NCBI GenBank assembly: GCA_015680685.1
Contig: MNCI01009437.1
Coordinates: forward strand, 7,258 to 71,257
Direction: 5' to 3'
DNA: 64,000 bases
Origin: Gnetum montanum
Lineage: Eukaryota; Streptophyta; Gnetopsida; Gnetales; Gnetaceae
This document shows positions 22,591-34,930 of this stretch, piece by piece. The notes beneath the pieces are model-generated. The model ran no database searches. It had not been told where the DNA came from and saw only the letters and a list, made by a program, of their open reading frames with translations. Positions within the stretch are counted from its first letter, which is position 1; every line of letters begins with the position of its first letter. The translations under genes were made by a program, and so were the position numbers.

Positions 22591-23878
22591 GCACATCCCC
22601 TAGAATGAATCTACACCAGTGCACATCAAACGAGCATGCATGGTGCCGACATAGGGTTTGATGTTGCAGTTCCAGAATGTAGTTCACAATGCCATGGAAA
22701 CACCCTATAGAACATATGCAACGCTGGTAATCTTGGCATCTTGATGATCCTCCAGAGATGTCGTACGACATCACGTTGACCCTCTAGACCTACTACCACC
22801 ACAACTCATTGCCCTAGTAGTAGCTTCCCTAATCAGTGCATGTTGTTGGAGTTCCAACAATATTGTGGCCTAGCTACAATATTGTTAACCTCTAGCCCCT
22901 GCTAGCATCTGAGCTCAAGAGACATTCAGCCGTTGGGTAGCCAATCTCATGGCTGAACTGAGAATGCATGCCTTCGGCAGGGATTCCTGAACATCCGCAC
23001 TCATAGCAACTTCCAACTCCTTCGATGCTAGCTCCTCCATGCCAATGCTACCAAAGGCACTGCTAGCCTTCCTAATTTGGACATCATACATCATCAAAGA
23101 TGTCCAGAGCTTCAACAACGTCTGTAGCAAGCAAGACCATTACCTTCATTTTGCATCATGGATGTTTCTTCTGGTTTGTTCTCTGTTATGTTTGCAGGGT
23201 GCATACCAAAGGGGCATTAGTCGAAGGTGCATCTCGCCATGGAAGCAAATACTACAGCATTACAAGATGATTGTCTTGATTAGCTTGTCCTTCCCCTCTA
23301 AGCTTCCTTTACCTTACTCTCCGCACCCATAATTTCCACTCTCTTACCTCTTTTACAAGCTTTTCCCGACACTTGTCAAGCCCTTCCATTTGTCCAACAG
23401 CAAAGTCCATGACACGCATAACATAGCTTGCCACATCAGAAGCATCTATAGGCAAGTTAAAGCCCCACGTGAATGTAACACAACTCATCCTAGGAAGGAA
23501 ACACCTATCCTACAACAAGGTTGTTTGCAAATGTAAAAGGCAAAATAGCAAAGGAAAAAGTGGAAGAAAGAAAAAGCTCACATGCAAAAAAATGTGCCTA
23601 AAACAAATGGCATGTAAGCTGTTTCGCAAATACCCTCTCTAAACATTTCAAAAAAGTTTTGAAGGTCAGCGAAAGCAAAGATAACCACACAAACAACTCC
23701 CTCACAAGCACTTTGACAAGGGACTCTACTAAGTTTCATCTTTACCCTTTTCCATAACCTCCTCCCCTCTCCATGTAACCTCTTCCTTTCCCCTGCATAA
23801 CTAATGCAACACTCTCAAGCATAGCTAAGTGACATCTTGGTGGTCACCAAAGAATATTATTAGTGTTTTGTCTTCCGT
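22591..23878 (+). other. Element D 3' untranslated region
   Basis: Non-coding sequence between motif array and polypurine tract. Short overlapping frames on both strands have no domain. A homologous region (CATTGTGGCCTAGCTACAATATTG, LTR-independent) occurs in F near 42060-42120 in the opposite orientation. Confidence 0.55.
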
Positions 23879-23953
23879 AGTGTTTTGTATTCTTTGTCAA
23901 TGTCTCTCGAGTCCATCCTCCAAACGTCAACAAAGAGGGGCCAATGAAATATC
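23879..23953 (+). promoter_or_regulatory. Element D polypurine tract and hairpin
   Basis: AACAAAGAGGGGCCAA (23929-23944) abuts TGAAATATCC, the 3' LTR start. The left arm AGTGTTTTGTATTCTTTGTC and the right-arm CGTCAACAAAGA form the same stem as in A, F and G; the LTR part of the stem has decayed. Confidence 0.7.
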
Positions 23954-25839
23954 CTAGATTTTCAAGGAATTCTTGCTTCACCAGGTCCTTAAAATCTAGG
24001 CAACATCATGTCACTTTAGCAAGAAATGGATGCTTCGAGTTCAGACTGTCTAGTTTGGAAAATTTTCTATGTCTAGTGTTGATAGGCCTAATAGATTCTC
24101 TGGCCTGCCCACCTAGGTAGTTCATCTAGCCGATAGTCTGCTCAGAAGTGATGCACGAGGTTGTTAGTAGTGCTTAGGATGTGCAAAATAGTTTGGAAAA
24201 TTTTCTAAGTAAAGAAGTTTGCTACGCTATGTAGTGTAGCAAGCCTCAAAAGACAATTGCAAGATGAAGTGCTACACTATGCTATGCTACGCAACGTAGC
24301 ACAGCGTAGCAAAAGCAAGAAAGAAAGGCCTTGCTTGCTTAGTGATTTCAAATATACTTAGCAGGCACGCCTAGCCTTCCAAAGCTATTTACTTCCCTCA
24401 AACTCCAAGTCTTTCAGGAAACTTGGTGGATAAGGTAGCAAAAGGTGTAGGTTATGTCGGTTGCTATGCTATGCTATGCTACGCAACATAGCACAGCGTA
24501 GCGATGATACAGGAAAGACAAAGGCATCTCAAGAGGTAGGATCAACAAGTTCAAACGCTTCACATTGTAAAGAATAAAAGTTTGCAAATTGCCAACATTT
24601 TTGTAGTTAAGGCCGGATGCTACGCTATGCTATGCTATGTAGCGTAGCATGTCATAGCAAACACACAGATCCAGTCAGAACATTTCAAAAGCTTCCAGTG
24701 GGTGCAAAAGTTTCCAACGTAACTTTCTCCTTCAAACTGTTGGCTATGCTATGCTACACCAACACGCTACACTCCAAAGTGTAGTACAGCGTAATAGGCA
24801 ACAAAACATAGTGATCTGCTACGCTATGCCAACATAATATGCTCCAAAGTGTAGTGCAACGTAGCAGGTAGCATGGTGTAGCAATTTGCTTCACTACGTC
24901 AATATGCTATGCCTCAAAGCGTAGCATACCATAGAAGGCAAATACACTACATCAATGTGCCTTCCTTCTTATCTGCATCATTGGCACACATCTCCATGTT
25001 TTGACAATGTAATTATAGCATGGCAAGCTTGTCAAAAAATTAACTCTGCATGTCCATGCAGGATAGACATGTCAACACCTCATGGGTCTAGGGTACGTGG
25101 CATCTAAATCGCATTTCTCAGATGCTCCTGGCCCCATAAATACCTTGACGAGCAACACTTAAAGGGTTGTTTTGCAAGTAGATTGGTTAAAAAAATTGGG
25201 AAAAAGGATTAACAATTTGGGAAATTAGCATTCATGAGAAAATTTGAGTAGCAGCTAGCAATTCTTGTTGGCAAATGTTAGCAAATATTTCATTTAGCAT
25301 TTTGAGAACAAACTCGAGTAGTTAGCCAATTCTGTTAGTAGTTAGCAAAAATAAGCTCTGTCTATTTCAAGCTAACTTGGTTGGCTTTGTAGAATTTTGG
25401 CATTATCAGCTCTTGAACCCATGTTCAAGCACATTGTTGGCTTGCTTTTGAGTGCTTTGGTTACTTTTGGGATCTCTGTGCTTCTCGGTGTCGTGCAACC
25501 AATTGTATCCACTTCGATAGAGTAAAGCCATAATCTTGAAGCGGTGCATTTTCTTATCTCTAGTTTGCTTTGCTTTCCTTCTTGTCATTGCATTTTTACA
25601 TCATTTTCATCTCCTCGCATTTAAAATTTATTATTTTTCACTATAATCATTTATTTTAATTCAAACATTTGCAAAAGGTTATAGTAACACCAATTAAGTC
25701 CCTGTTTAATCAACCAAACTATTCAGGGCACCCCATTTTCATTTTATCCAGCATGGCCCTCACACAGATCTAGGGTAAAGATTATCACGACCAACAACCT
25801 CTCGGTGTTTTCCAACCGTCGATGTTTTTGGTTGCAACA
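23945..25839 (+). mobile_element. Element D 3' LTR
   Basis: 1,895 bp, TGAAATATCC...GTTGCAACA, followed by ATTAG. It holds several GCTATGCTACGC palindromes (24225, 24270-24310, 24460-24500, 24615-24655) and a less ordered cluster at 24740-24960. It carries a TATA-like CATAAATACC at 25135-25144 that the 5' LTR lacks. Confidence 0.9.
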
Positions 25840-25844
25840 ATTAG
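25840..25844. repeat. Target site duplication of D, right copy
   Basis: ATTAG, identical to 9860-9864. Confidence 0.9.
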
Positions 25845-26145
25845 AAAGGCCCCCTTATAGTTCTCAACCTTGATTACTAGAAAATAAATAGGATAAGATC
25901 ACCCACAAATAATGGTCATAATTTCTTCTAGCAGTCCTGATGGAATAGTAATGGACTAGTCTACCAATTCTAATTAGATATTGCTCTTCTTGAGAGGTGG
26001 AATGTTCTAGGTAGTATACATCTCATGAGAAATCAAGTTCATACCAGAACCTAAATCAAGAAGAGATTTACATGGTTCATTCCTGACAACCTATAAATAG
26101 ATAAGAAGACTCCAAATATTAACTAATTTCTTGGGAAGGTTGCCA
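25845..26145 (-). pseudogene. pol: Element C aspartic protease remnant
   Basis: Minus-strand translation gives NEPCKSLLDLGSGMNLISHE, with active-site motif D-L-G (about 26043-26060), then a segment like ELVD-stop-SITIPSGLLEEIM and YPIYFLVIK. This is the Athila-type retropepsin pattern (LCDLGS...LADRS...P.G..EDV). Internal stops show decay. It joins 9421-9859 once element D is removed. Confidence 0.7.
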
Positions 26146-28560
26146 GCCTAGATCTAATCAGATACAGCATGAGTGAGCATAATATTATAGATTTTGGATG
26201 GTATTTGGTTTGAAGGGTTCTAGATTTAATTGTTTATAGAGAGTGAGGAAGGAGTAGGATGACCAACTGCTTGGGTCTATGAGGGCTTAGTAGGGTTTCT
26301 TGGTAAAAAAATGATATTTTACAAGCATGAGGTTCCAAACCACTTAGTTTATTAACTAGTTTTAGATTGACGACCCTGGTAGCATTGCATTATTGTAGTT
26401 AGGTTGAAAGTTCACCTTGCATGGATGGATCAAGTGATAACTACATTCAAGATGGAGGAATAGAAGGAGGATAAGGATGGAATGTGGTACCCCTTTTGGA
26501 ATGTGGAGAATGAGTTCTATAGTATTTGGGAGGATAGTAGTGATGTTGGAAAGGAGAAACATGACTAGAAGAGTTACATGGAGATAGGGGTTGTTGAACG
26601 TAATACCCATATGGATCTGGTTATCTATAGGGGTACAATTACCTTGGTGGAGGTAGTGCCCATGACTATGGTTACTACCACCATTGATACTACTAGTACG
26701 GTTGTGGTGGATTTACACTTGGATAATATTATTGTTATTGATGGAACTCCCTAGGATTGCCTTGAGGATAAGGCAATATTATAAGTGTTTATCTTTTTGC
26801 TAGTCAAGGATTTATAGCATACACTCTAGACTCCTATAAGTATGACATGATGGGGCAACATCCCTTAAGATGTTCATATTGGCAAATGTCACATCCACCA
26901 TCATCATCTAATTTTAATTTTTGTAATTTCCTATGCACCAGCAATCTTGCCCTTACTCCTTTGATTGGCACGTTCAACTTCCTTTTGCCTCATGTGATCA
27001 TGATCACTATTATGTTCTCTAGACTCTTCAGCAATTTTTAGAATAGCTTGAAACCTACTATTCATAGAGTCCCATAAGTAATCTACCTTAGCCGAAATTT
27101 CAGAGATAAATTTTTGAATTGGCAAGGTTTTCTAGTTCACCACCTCAGTAAGTGATGATTCCTCACTATCACAAAATTGGACCTCCCTCTTGCAAATGGA
27201 AGGATCTTAATTGTATTCTTTTTTACTTTTCTGTTTTCTTAACTCTTCTTCTTCTTTTTCTACCTACTCGATTAGCCTTTAGATCTAATAGGCTCTTAAC
27301 TCTAACAATCTTCATTGGGCATAGATTCCAAGAGTTCTCCTCATTCTAGAGTGAAGCCCATCTATGATGTGGCAAAGTTGTTCTTACTATGAGTAACCAT
27401 GGCTAGGGCATCTGTGTAATAAGGAATAATATCTACCCATGATGACATCCAAGGACTCATGTGTTCCTTACTTTCAACCTTGGATTTTCCTTCTCAATTG
27501 GACACTTAGAAGTACTTTTAATACTTGTCATTGAATAGTTCAAGCATAGTACTCCATCTACAGATTGATTCTAGCTCCAAGGACTAGTACTAGCTTTCTG
27601 CTTCTTTGATGAGTGTCCTAGGAAACAACCTAAGCTTTTTCAAGTCATTTTCTACATTTTGTAGGGCACAAGCATCATGAAAAGCCTAAAGATGGTTTGG
27701 TGGATCAGAGTTATATCCCCCCTCAAACTTGAGGATGTTGTACATATCTAATCACTTTATCCTACTATCTTTCACATGCCTTGTTGGAATTCTCACTACC
27801 TCTGCAATGTTTAGCATGCTTTAGGTGGTAATAAAATGCTCATTGTAGCCATGACCCTAGTGCCTATGATTCCCTCTTCTACCCTTTTGTTCATGGAAAT
27901 AGGCCTCTCTAGAATGCTTGTTCCCTAGATCTTGACTTGCTTGACTATCTGTACGATCATCTCAATCTTGTTAGTCACCTCCATCACAATCATGTCCCTT
28001 ATAGTTGCATTTGGAGTTAGAAGAGGAAGAAGATGATGATGAAGGTGAAGAGGAAGAAGGATTAGCATCATCATAGTGCTTTTCATCCCCTCTTCAGTGG
28101 TTGCAGTGATTATTGTGATCATGCTACTTGATCGCATCCTTGTCATGACTCTCATCCTTGGATCTCCCATCATCATGGGATGCATTCTTGTGAGACCAAA
28201 GATTATTTATCATGGATTGCAAGTTTTTGTTTTGAATTCCTTCTCCAAATTTAAAGAGAAGAGCCTCTCTATATGAAAAATCCCCAGAGAAGGATTCTCC
28301 ACCATCTTTCTGGTACATCAAAAATTGAGAATTATTGGACCACTTTCCCTTTGCAAACTCATAATGCTACTCTACCTGTCGATCCCTCATAGATTGTGCA
28401 TTGGTGGGATGATAATCCCTAGTGTTACTATCCTACACAACATATTCAGCATGAAGCCCTTGGATGCCCAATCACATAAGAGTTTTGTCGAGAATTGGAG
28501 GAATGGATTGATCAGGTAGTAACATAATGTTGCCCTTCATGTTTCACCAATGAAGTTATT
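26146..28560 (-). pseudogene. gag: Element C (Athila-like) gag remnant
   Basis: On the minus strand: AFHDACALQNVENDLKKLRL, then LFPRTLIKEAESQYQSLEP and WSTMLELFNDKY (about 27510-27730), the retrotransposon-gag pattern of leucine-rich helices and W-x-x-L-x-x-x-F. A Gln/Asn- and charged-rich part surrounds it. A possible DICQYEHLKGCC knuckle-like remnant is near 26880. Frames are short and shifted. It continues the C coding order (gag, protease, RT, integrase) on the minus strand. Confidence 0.65.
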
Positions 28561-29036
28561 CATCCTAGTGTAGAACAAAGGTAAAATTAGGTACATACAC
28601 ATCAGGATGAGCCAATATCACTCTATATTACTGGGGCACCTACTAATTTACTCCATTAGACTTGGGTGGAGAATTAGTCCTATGAGAAGAAGATATCTTG
28701 TATTAGATGACAAGAAATAAAGTATGCTTTCTTATAATTGTTGTAGTTATTTTGAAGTATGATATAAATTTAGGGTTTTTTCCAATGATGTTAAATAAAT
28801 TTTCACTAAATTTTAGATAATGCACGTAACAAACTAAAAGTCCTTGGAAATGGTGCTAATGATGAGTGATGAGTATACCTATGCCCAACCATAAGAATTA
28901 CAAGCATTCACATGTAATCTAGTCAAATTTTATAGACCTTAAGTTCCTAAGTATGCTAATTCTAGGAAGTGAAATCTAATCATGATGATCATTGTCTTCC
29001 CAACTAAACTTGTGAAGCTTAATTGTATGGTTAAGT
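28561..29036 (-). other. Element C leader region
   Basis: AT-rich sequence upstream of C gag with no convincing frame. It is truncated on the right by insertion of element E. The predicted E target duplication is TAAGT (29032-29036); its partner is outside the window. Confidence 0.45.
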
Positions 29037-30940
29037 TGAAACACCATAAAATTTTAGGACCCTGATGCTTCAGTAGAGTCTTGGAATTTGGGCAAGGACT
29101 TCCACAAGTGTAGCGTCACGATGGGCCATCAAGACATTGTAGGCATTGAGGATAGATTGTACAATTCAGCAAGTTTTCTATTACCCAGAATAATAGGCTT
29201 GCTAAACTCTCTAGCCTACCCAAATTGACAATTGACCTAGTTGACAGTCTATCCAGAGACCATGCTAGGAGTTGCCGAAAGTGTTCAGGATGAGCTAAAT
29301 AGTTCAACAATGTTTCTAATGGAGAAACCTGCTATGATACATAGCGTAGTAACCCTTCAAGAGACCAATCAGATGTCCAAGATGAAAATTGATAACAAGC
29401 CAGTCTTCCAGAGCATTTTCCCTATTTCACCTCTGAAATGTGAGCAATATGGCATAAAAAAATGTGACAAATTTTGTTAAGAATCATCTCAATCTAAGTG
29501 CTATGCTACGTAGTGTAGCACAACATAGTGGAGATGTACTTCAACAACACTCCTAGTCAGAAAACTTCAACAAAGATTCAACCAACATGGCATGCTACAC
29601 TATGCTACGCTACAACATAGCAAGGACAGAATGCACAAAGGCCTCTATGACAAGTGACTCCAGCAAGAGGATTGCACTTGGCAATGCTCTGGCTTTGAAA
29701 ACTACCTATGCTACACTACATAGCATAGCATAGCATAGTGAGGAAGCAAAACAACAAAATGCCCCAAGGATGAACTCAGCAGGTTCGAAGGCTTTCCAGC
29801 ATGAAAGACAAAGTTGTAGTTGCTTGCCTAACCAAGCCTTAGATAAATGCTCTTGGTTTTTAGGTAAGAATTCTTTCAAGATCAAGGGTTATGCTATGCT
29901 ATGCTATGCTATGTAGTGTAGCACAATGTAGCTTGTAGTTACTTATGCTACTCCAACATGCTAGAAAACATAAGTAGTGCAACACTTGCATGGAGGCATT
30001 AAGACGTCTTCAGTTAGCTCTAGAACTTATTGGCAATGATCATTCTTATCCTGACACCTCTTTAGTAGACAAAATCAACAAGTTTGCTTCATTGTGCATA
30101 CCCCTAGTTAATCCCTAAAATTATTCCTATGCTTGACCTTGCTTGCAAGAGTAGGAAAGACGTAGTCGTGGAGCATAGGCTTCATTTCACCTTCATTGTT
30201 GGTATGCTTTCTAGATTTTGGCACATGAAATTTTAGCGGTATGGTCACAACGTAGCAATAATGCAGAAAAAAATAACATGATCATATTTGCACTCTATGG
30301 GACCCAAGACACATGGCATCTAAACCACATTTCTCTCTCGTATCTGGCTCTATAAATACCCTAGCGAACAACGTTCAAAGGGTTGGATTTTGGAGAGCAT
30401 AGTGGGCATTCTTAGCATTCTGGTTGGCTTTGAGCATTTTGGTTGACTTCAAACACCTTTTTGTAGGTTTAGCATTTTGGCATCTTAGCAAGTAGATTGG
30501 CAAGCAGAAGAATCCTGAGTAGCAAGCTATACTATAGTTTAGGGACCGATGACCATACTGCTCTGTTGTAAGCTGTGCCTCTCCAGTGTTGCATATTCAA
30601 TTTTACACCTTCTAACAAAATAAAGATCAAATCTATGACCTTAGGGTGGTGCATTTTCTCACCCAAGTCTATTTTATTTTTTGTTTACTATCATCATATT
30701 TTGCACTATTTTTTATCATTTTACATTTGTTGATCATTTCTTCACTCACATACATCGTTTCCAAAAAAAATGTTTACAAAAGGTTAAGTTACATCAATTA
30801 AGTTCCTATTTGATCAACCAAATCATTTAGGACATGGAATTTTTTTTTCTCTATAGCACGACCATCACACGAATTTGGGATTAGGCTGTATGCTTAGCAA
30901 CCTCTCAGTTTTTTAGCCACTAACATTTTTGATCGCTACA
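29037..30940 (+). mobile_element. Element E 5' LTR
   Basis: 1,904 bp, TGAAACACCATAAA...GATCGCTACA, followed by spacer GTTTT and a primer-binding site. It contains GCTATGCTACGC-type palindromes (29500-29530, 29590-29620, 29705-29740, 29890-29930) and a TATA box TATAAATACC at 30351-30360. It retains the whole region that the D 5' LTR has lost. Confidence 0.88.
30351..30360 (+). promoter_or_regulatory. Element E LTR TATA box
   Basis: TATAAATACC in the context GGCTCTATAAATACCCTAGC. It is the probable core promoter of E and matches D (25135), A (3088) and B (6639, minus). Confidence 0.7.
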
Positions 30941-30945
30941 GTTTT

Positions 30946-30964
30946 TGGTGCTAGAAGATGAGCC
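30946..30964 (+). promoter_or_regulatory. Element E primer-binding site
   Basis: TGGTGCTAGAAGATGAGCC, 5 bp after the LTR end. It is the best-preserved copy of the family primer site in the window. Confidence 0.7.
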
Positions 30965-31570
30965 TTTGCTGCCCTTTCTATGTTTTATGGGTAATCTTGC
31001 ACACTGTCTATACCCCATTACCTACTAGTGTGGATGTGACACCCTTGCAATTGTCTATGCATTGTGTGGTGTAAACTAGTCGCAATGATGGTTCCTTTTT
31101 AACCCAGTAGGAAAAAAATTCTCTGATCGCTTATCGATTTCTATGTTTCTCATTTACAATTTTCCTTTAATCACACAAAATAATTCCCACAACCACTGCT
31201 GTTCCCACCTTGAACGTTGAGGTCCCTTACTCAGCTCAAAACACCATAGGTGTTGAGTGACCGCCTAGCCTAGTGCTGGTGCCACGTTAGTCTCTTAGGC
31301 TCTAACACCTGTCACCTGAGTGCTTGGTACAAGACACAGAGTGCTATGACTTGCTTTGCGCCAAGGTCCAAGTGAATATGCCCTTGGATTACCAGGAACT
31401 TGAAGACAAACATAACTTCAAGTTTCTCCATTGGAATAGGATGGAATTTGTCCCTTCCCTTGATGTTGTCATCCCGTTAACTAAATCATATCAATGGATC
31501 CTAAACCAACTGATATGAGCGAGTAGGTCCAAGGAGCGGGATATAGTGTCCCACTACAATGAGGCATTCT
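30965..31570 (+). other. Element E leader
   Basis: Untranslated leader between primer site and gag. No domain is visible; frames are short. Confidence 0.55.
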
Positions 31571-33955
31571 AGGTTTGACAGGAAGACCTAAACTCCCACT
31601 CCAAAGGTGGTGGCCAGATCTATGCTACAGCTATCCCTTCTGCAACTATCTTTCGATCAAACCTGCTTTTCTCATCTGCCCCCTTCATGATTATCACGAT
31701 CTTGCACCTGTGTTAGCCATGGACAACCATCTTGTACCTTCTACGTACCAACAGGGGGCCCCTTTAGCTTCATTCTCAATTACCCTTCCTTCTCAATCTA
31801 CCCCAGTAGCGTACCCAACGTCAGTCACGACTACACTACCATACGTTCATACTTTGCCCATGTCTCAGTCACATGCAAGCTTTTCCTCTGGTCTTTCATC
31901 TACACTTGTCCCACCACCAATGGCTAATCCAGTCTCAACTACATGGTGTGTGCCAACCCTATCCTTACATATGGCACAACCCCCTCAAGTATCGTACTAC
32001 ATGCAACCCCAAGCGCACCAACTTCCGCATGTAGTATAACCCAGCGTAGGGTTGTCGGCCACTCCACCAACTGGACAACCTATTAATCCCACAGCCCCAC
32101 CAATGGCCACCATATCAATAGCACCACCCACTGGGTTGTGACACAATTCATAAGAGTGGCACCAATAGTATCCCCCATGGGCTAGGCCACTACCTCTACA
32201 CTACAATCCCCATCAGTGCATATGACAGCTGCTCAAGTAGCTCCGCAACCATCTGCAACATCATTGGGTCTAGATCAAGGTTTTCAACTTTTCCAAACCC
32301 TCACTGAGGAAATCAAACACCTCAAAGCTGACATTTGTGACATGGTGCAAGTCATGGATTTCTACCATGATGATCCCATTAGCCCTACCATCCCCATGCT
32401 CACGTTTCCCCTTAGGATGCCACTTTCCCAATTCACAAAATACAACAAGGAGGTCAATCTCAATGCACATTTTGTAACGTTTAGATCTGAATCTTTGTTT
32501 TTGTAGTAATGGCCACACTCTATTATCCATGTTTTTTCCATGTCCTTGATAGGGAAGGCTTTAGACTGGTACCGTGCACTCCCACATGCCTCCATCTCAA
32601 CTTTGGAGGACCTACTGAGTTAGTTCGTAACCTAATTCAAGTATAACTTGAAACCAAAGGTCACGTTGGACCAGTTGATGAGCATAAAGCAAGACCTATT
32701 GGAGTTTGTGCAAAGATTGATACAGTGGTGGAGCACCACCTTGAATGAGATACATGAGCCTATCATGGAGGCCCACTAGTTGGCTATCTTCAAGGGGGTA
32801 GTAAATGACTTCATTAAGTCAAAGCTATACTACCTAACCCTGCACTCCATCAATCAAGCTTTCACTTAGATCAAGAGCATCCAAGATGTGACTGAGGCTA
32901 GCAAAGACCCAATCTATGTTGCATATAAAAACACATATATCAAAAAGGAAAAAGAGAAGGGCAAGGCTGCAATAGCCACGATGGCCACTATGACTAATGA
33001 AACTAAACTCGAGAACGTCAACAATAAAAAGACAGCCAAATTAACAACAACTAGCTCAAGCAATACCAGTTAACCCTCAACATCAACACTAGAGGCATCA
33101 ACCTAGCCTAAACCCAACTTCAAGCACAAAGATTAGTCCAAGTACACTCCTTTACCCATTAGGCTTTTAGAACTCTTGAAACAACTATTGGGAGTTGGGT
33201 ATATATAGCATGAGTGGATGTTAGAGGAGGTGATTAAGCATCATAAGCCATATTTCAAACTTCTTAGGAACCCCTCCTTGACCATGCCCAATGAGCTACA
33301 AGTTCCTAAGAATTTCAGGTTGGAACAGTTTTGTGACTACGATCAACTATGCGGTCATGACATGAATTACTGTCTGGCATTGAAAGATGATATCCAACAC
33401 ATGATCGATCAAGGAAATATTTTCCTAGATGAAAGTAGTCTTGTTCATCCTAAAAACTAGTCCATGCACATTTACAAGGATCCCCTCAATGCCAACAATG
33501 CAAGATATACCATCAACACAATTGGTGTTGATAGTAACCTAGAACCACCACAGCAACCATTCGTGGTACATGTGCCTCAATGTAGAATGGCGACATTGAC
33601 AATAGCAAAAAGGATGCCACAAAAACTATTCATCCTTAAGGTTCCCCCTTAGACATCTGCCCCTGCACCTTTTGTGCTCACATCCACACCACCACCCATG
33701 CCAACACCACAAGCACCATTCATCATTAAGGTGCCAAAACATTCAAGTTCCCCTACCACACAGAGCCAAGCAACTAAAACAACCATGTAGCCCCCCTGTT
33801 CAAAAAAATGGGAAGAGCATTTGCTGGAAAAGATGACCAAGGAACACACTATCTTAGAACTTCCCAAGCCTACCCCCTTTTCCTCAATGCCTATGGTCCC
33901 CTCATCATCAACAACTAATAATGTCACATAAAAGCAATCGCCATTGTCCCGTCCG
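31571..33955 (+). pseudogene. gag: Element E gag
   Basis: The Pro/Ser/Thr-rich N-terminus (31709-32039) is followed after a frameshift by one long frame from 32216 to about 33650 interrupted only by stops. That frame reads QGFQLFQTLTEEIKHLKADI, MVQVMDFYHDDPISP, DWYRALPHASISTLEDLL, FKYNLKPKVTLDQLMSIKQD and the zinc-knuckle-like FCDYDQLCGHDMNYCLALK. I count eleven stops between 32500 and 33465: eight TAG, three TAA, no TGA. The TAG at 32867-32869 is at the same codon as stops in D and F. Confidence 0.87.
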
Positions 33956-34079
33956 AGAAAGCAAAATCCTCAACTTGAAACTCCCCCTCCTTGGGAGATT
34001 CGTCTCCTAGGATGAATGGAGGAGGAAAAGGGTAATAGGAAAGATGGTGAACATGATCTGTTCAATGCCCTCACCCAAG

Positions 34080-34930
34080 TTAAATAGGCTCTGAAACAAA
34101 AAAACACAACTTTTAGCCTGTATGACTTGGTAATGACTTCTACTATGCATCGCAAGGCCATGGTTCACATGTTAACATCCATACCAATCGACAAAAACAT
34201 GCTAGTAGAGCAGAAAGTGATTCACGCTATTATGCTTCCCTCTATAGTTGAGGAACCATGGCCATCTTAGTTAACATTCCGTGATGAGTCCATTAAGGAT
34301 GACCTTGAAAAGGGTCAATTGACAATAACACCCATGTTCATCAGAATTTAGGTTAGTTAGTGCAAGATCTGAAGGGTACATGTTGATGACGAGGCTGCTA
34401 CTAATGTCATATGCTTTTCCATAGTGGAAAAATTGCGCTTGGTCGATCAAATCAAGCCCATGATGACATCTTGCTTAAAATCATTTAACGAGGCTCGTGT
34501 GCTGGTAAAAGGGACTATACGTATCAACTTTGTGGTAGGGGACCAATTCTCCACAAGCATAGTATTCATAGTGGTAGAAGAAATTCAACTTGATCTTGGG
34601 GAGATCATGGTTGGCCCAATTGAGAGTTGTCTCCTCTCCAATACACCAAGAGATTCACTTGCCCTATGTGGGAGGGGAAGTGGTAATTCATGGTAATGAA
34701 GTGCCTCCTCGAGCCATAAACAATGTAGGAATGGAGTAAGGATTGGAGATTGAAATCTCTAAAGACCAAACCCCCATTCAAATTGAAATGCTTGAACAAG
34801 TTGAAACCAATTCAAATGAAGAAGGAACATGGGCTAAGCTGCCATTTTAGGTAGTAGACAATGACATAAAGGAGTATCATAACAAAGCCCATCAACTGTA
34901 CACATCACCAAGCACACAATGGATTAGGAA
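34080..34930 (+). pseudogene. pol: Element E aspartic protease
   Basis: The linker LYDLVMTSTMHRKAMVHML precedes the active-site region HVDDEAATNVICFSIVEKL, then TIRINFVVGDQFSTSIVFIV. The Gly of the D-G active-site motif (HVDDGDATNV in F, HIDDGVATNV in G) is Glu here. A frameshift after VVEEIQ hides the usual FNLILGRSWL ending. The tail TQWIRKQL ends at a stop as in D and F. Inactive. Confidence 0.8.

Larger units (their letters stand above)
9865..25839 (+). mobile_element. Element D: complete Tat/Ogre-like LTR retrotransposon
   Basis: 15,975 bp from LTR to LTR with a 5-bp target duplication ATTAG. Order: 5' LTR, primer-binding site, truncated gag, protease, motif array, antisense gene, motif array, splice acceptor, RT, RNase H, archaeal RNase H, integrase, motif array, 3' untranslated region, polypurine tract, 3' LTR. 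It split element C in two. It is dead: the 5' LTR lacks its TATA region, the leader and gag N-terminus are deleted, and all frames carry stops. By eye the LTRs differ at roughly 10-15% of sites, mostly transitions, so the insertion is old. Confidence 0.92.

Noticed and set aside
24270-24310. Palindromes interpreted as MITE terminal repeats
   Set aside because: They recur at matching places in several LTRs without target duplications or internal sequence, so they are LTR components.
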